Of a stretch of DNA of 64,000 bases, positions 61,866-64,000 are shown piece after piece. The DNA comes from Dyella sedimenti. Its GTDB lineage: Bacteria > Pseudomonadota > Gammaproteobacteria > Xanthomonadales > Rhodanobacteraceae. The stretch lies in the NCBI RefSeq assembly GCF_022760995.1, contig NZ_JAKWJO010000002.1, positions 248,001 to 312,000 of the forward strand. The letters run 5' to 3'. The notes below the pieces were generated by a model, which made no database searches, was not told where the DNA came from, and saw only the letters and a list, made by a program, of their open reading frames with translations. A program made the translations under genes and the position numbers. Within the stretch, counting starts at the first letter, position 1. The number at the start of each line of letters is the position of its first letter.

Positions 61866-63470
61866 TCAGTGCTTGCCGAGGTTGTCGGTCTCCTCGATGA
61901 AGCGGGCCACGTTGTCGTGCAATTGCTTCAGCGAATCCTCGTGGGCGTAGACCATGTGGCCCGAGGGGTACCAGGCGTAGGAGATGTTCTTCTGCAGGCT
62001 GTCCGGGATCGGCATGTGGTGCATCTCGTAGTCGGCGGCGAAGTAGGGCGTGGCCAGGTCGTAGTAGCCGCCGTTGAGCGAGATGCGCAGGTTCGGGTTG
62101 GTCTTCATCGCGGTGGCGAGGTCGGGCATCACGTTGGTCGAGGCCTGCAGGGCCTCGGTGGCGCCCGGCGCCTTGTGCGAGAAATCCCAGTGGTCGATGT
62201 CGGCGAACAGGCGGTAGGTGCGGCCCTCGCCGAACTTCAGCTGGCGCCGCACGTAGTCGTTGAACGCGGCGACGTAGGCGGAGCTGATCGCCGAGGACTG
62301 CGGGTCGTATTCGGAGGACTTGCTCAGCGGGTCGAGCGACGGGCCGGAGAAGCGGGTGTCCAGGCGACCGGTGGTGATGTCGCCATCGGCCTGCAACTCG
62401 TGCTCGAACATGCCGCCGTCCACGCGCAGGTTGGCCTTGAGCAGGTAGGCCACCGGCAGGCCGGTGTACTGGTGCAGCTTCTGCGCCACGGCCTGCTTGC
62501 GCGCCTCGTCCAGGCGCGAGCCGGCCATCAGGGCCGAGGCGTACTCGCCCGTCGCGTACTGCTCCACCTCGCGCAGGAACGGCTCCAGCGCGGCCGGCTG
62601 TTGCGGCAGCTTGTGGTGGTAGTAGGCGGTGGCGGCATAGGTGGGCAGGCCCACCACGTAGGGCAGGTCGATGCCCGGATTGTTGGCCGGACCGTCGATG
62701 CTGGTGTCGAAGTTGAGGATCTGCGAAAGCAGGATCACGCCGTTGAGGTCGACGCTGTCCTCGTTCTCCAGGATGTTGGCCACCACCGCCGAGCGCGTGG
62801 TGCCGTAGCTTTCGCCGAACAGGTACTTGGGCGAGTTCCAGCGGTTGTACCTGGAGAGGAACTGGGTGATGAACTTGGCGAAGGCATGGCCGTCGCCGTC
62901 CACGCCGTAGATGTCCTTCTTGCGCTCCTTCATCAGCTCGTCGCGCTTGCCCTTGTCGGCCTCGTCGGCGATCAGGCGGCTGAAGCCGGCACCGGGCGCA
63001 TCGATGAACACCAGGTCGGAAGCGTCGAGCAGGCTGTAGTCGTTGTTGACCAGGCCGTAGGGGGCGGCGGGCGTGTGCGCATCGTCGCTGGTGACCACGC
63101 GGCGCGGGCCGAACGCGCCCATGTGCAGCCATACCGTGGCCGAGCCGGGTCCGCCGTTGTAGATGAAGGTGATCGGGCGCTTGGCCGGATCGGCGCCTTT
63201 CTTGAAGTAGGCCGCATAGAACATGCTGACCTGCGGTTCGTTCTCCTTGTCGCCGTCGCCATGCAGCACCAGGGTGCCGGCCACCGCTTGGTAGTCGATG
63301 CCCTTGCCCTCGACCTTCACCGTGCCCGAGCTTTCCGAGGACTGTGGCTTGAGCAGGGCGGCATCGGGCTTGTCGTCGGGCTTGGCCTCCTTGTCGTTCT
63401 TGTCGGCGGCGTAGGCGCCGGTACCGAGGGTGAGTGCGGCCAGGGCGATGGCGAGAGATAGTTTGCGCAT
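61866..63470 (-). CDS. Exported S10-family serine carboxypeptidase-like protein
   Basis: A 534-residue exported alpha/beta hydrolase of peptidase family S10. The signal peptide is RKLSLAIALAALTLGTGAYA (residues 2-21), followed by a charged linker. S10 blocks: PITFIYNGGPGSATVWLHMG (oxyanion region), LVFIDAPGAGFSRL, the nucleophile motif LFGESYGTTRSA (Ser in GESYG), a conserved Asp near ISLNGGYYDLATP, and the C-terminal His in WYPSGHMVYAHE. GAGGAA precedes the ATG. It likely trims peptides in the periplasm or outside. Homologues are frequent in Xanthomonadales. Confidence 0.92.
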   Translation of the reverse strand: MRKLSLAIALAALTLGTGAYAADKNDKEAKPDDKPDAALLKPQSSESSGTVKVEGKGIDYQAVAGTLVLHGDGDKENEPQVSMFYAAYFKKGADPAKRPITFIYNGGPGSATVWLHMGAFGPRRVVTSDDAHTPAAPYGLVNNDYSLLDASDLVFIDAPGAGFSRLIADEADKGKRDELMKERKKDIYGVDGDGHAFAKFITQFLSRYNRWNSPKYLFGESYGTTRSAVVANILENEDSVDLNGVILLSQILNFDTSIDGPANNPGIDLPYVVGLPTYAATAYYHHKLPQQPAALEPFLREVEQYATGEYASALMAGSRLDEARKQAVAQKLHQYTGLPVAYLLKANLRVDGGMFEHELQADGDITTGRLDTRFSGPSLDPLSKSSEYDPQSSAISSAYVAAFNDYVRRQLKFGEGRTYRLFADIDHWDFSHKAPGATEALQASTNVMPDLATAMKTNPNLRISLNGGYYDLATPYFAADYEMHHMPIPDSLQKNISYAWYPSGHMVYAHEDSLKQLHDNVARFIEETDNLGKH

Positions 63471-63607
63471 GGAACGATGTTCCTCGGATCGGGCGCGGGG
63501 GGCGCGAAGGGGGCAGCTTAGGCAGCTGGCGAGGTGGGTTTCATACGCCAGAAGTCATTGGAGGGGGCAAGTTGGCATGGTGTCGCCTTCCGGCCACACC
63601 GCCCCAG

Positions 63608-63630
63608 GTAGGAGCGCACCCCGGCGCTAC
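63608..63630. repeat. Single GTAG REP unit overlapping a stop codon
   Basis: A 23-bp REP-like hairpin from GTAG (63608) to CTAC (63630), beginning GTAGGAGCGCACC, related to the REP arms at 61266 and 48376. The CTA at 63627-63629 forms the stop codon of the gene to the right, so the repeat abuts and completes that reading frame. Confidence 0.6.
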
Positions 63631-64000
63631 CCCCACGCGATCAACCCGATCGCCACCAGCGCCAGGCCCAGACCCAACGTGTTGACCCAGCCCAGCCGCT
63701 CGCGGAACGCCACCGTGCCGACCACCGCGCCAAGCGCCACCACGCCCAGGTTCATGCTGGCGAAGACCAGGGAGGGATGGTCGGGCAGGGCCTGGTGGCC
63801 GCGCACGTAGAACACGATGTTGCCGAAGTTGGCCAGGCCCAGCAGCAGGCCCGCCACGGCGTCGCGCAGGGTGAAGAAGGTGCGGTCGTGCCAGCGCCGC
63901 CATAGCAGCAGGGCCACGGATACCACCAGGGCCAGCGCGAACATCGCCTGCAGCGAGGCGGCGAAGGGCGTGCCGGCCTGGGCCACGCGCTTGAACAGGA
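63627..64000 (-). CDS. EamA/DMT-family transporter (partial, N-terminus outside window)
   Basis: The C-terminal part (about 124 residues) of a drug/metabolite-transporter-superfamily permease. The frame is open to the right edge, so the gene begins outside the window; the apparent start near 63986 is internal. Membrane segments are seen as FALALVVSVALLLW, AVAGLLLGLANFGNIVFYV, LVFASMNLGVVALGAVVGTVA and LGLGLALVAIGLIAW, with FRERLGWVN before the last helix, as in EamA domains. Substrate unknown. The stop codon lies within a REP-like hairpin. Confidence 0.82.
   Translation of the reverse strand, partial: LFKRVAQAGTPFAASLQAMFALALVVSVALLLWRRWHDRTFFTLRDAVAGLLLGLANFGNIVFYVRGHQALPDHPSLVFASMNLGVVALGAVVGTVAFRERLGWVNTLGLGLALVAIGLIAWG

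Overview
The window looks like a chromosomal stretch from a high-GC gammaproteobacterium of the Xanthomonadales (Lysobacterales), most likely the Rhodanobacteraceae (Dyella, Rhodanobacter, Frateuria or Luteibacter type). This rests on four things: a TonB-receptor-led xylan locus with Xanthomonas-type xyl-box operators, the housekeeping order dprA, LysM, def, fmt, rsmB beside topA and tsaC, GTAG-type REP hairpins, and protein sequence style. No sequence search was run, so the genus is an inference.

Region 1 (1-24471) is a near-complete glucuronoxylan utilisation locus. A TonB-dependent receptor and a GPH-type sugar symporter (partial) run leftwards. A divergent operon carries an ExuT-like transporter, a GH10 xylanase and glucuronate isomerase. 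Converging on it is a very tightly packed operon: GH67 alpha-glucuronidase, an acetylesterase-like protein, enolase-superfamily mannonate dehydratase, GH3 beta-xylosidase, KDG kinase and fructuronate reductase. A LacI-family regulator (XylR type) is divergent from GH67 and converges on xylB-xylA-xylE. Together these genes would cut glucuronoxylan, import xylose and glucuronate, and convert them to xylulose 5-phosphate and KDPG. Four copies of a 14-bp palindrome (three strong, one degenerate) sit at the four main transcription units and define the likely regulon. KDPG aldolase is not in the window.

Region 2 (24751-26740) holds a quinone-oxidoreductase-like gene divergent from an HxlR regulator, with a paired palindromic operator between them, next to a 23-bp-stem repeat and the 3' end of an elongator tRNA-Met. 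It reads as a small accessory insertion. Region 3 (26797-47000) is mostly housekeeping: rppH, bfd and bfr with a Fur-box candidate, a DUF6776-like protein with bactofilin, erpA, nudC, an AmpE-like protein, an MFS-acyltransferase fusion, purD, an orphan AMP ligase, tsaC, topA with a histone-H1-like tail, dprA, a LysM protein, and def-fmt-rsmB.

Region 4 (46637-58619) is an envelope polysaccharide (LPS core or O-antigen) cluster: two GT39-type membrane transferases, one GT4, three GT2 enzymes, a UDP-xylose synthase-like decarboxylase, an O-antigen-ligase-like protein, a CDP-glycerol glycerophosphotransferase-family protein, a TPR protein and an LpxL-type acyltransferase. Region 5 (58735-64000) has dtd, rpoD with promoter and terminator, an NTF2-like protein, an S10 peptidase and a partial EamA-type transporter. 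REP hairpins with shared core sequence occur at 32043, 48376, 61266 and 63608. A MITE-like element lies between purD and the AMP ligase. No CRISPR array, rRNA, intact insertion sequence, phage or defence system was seen.
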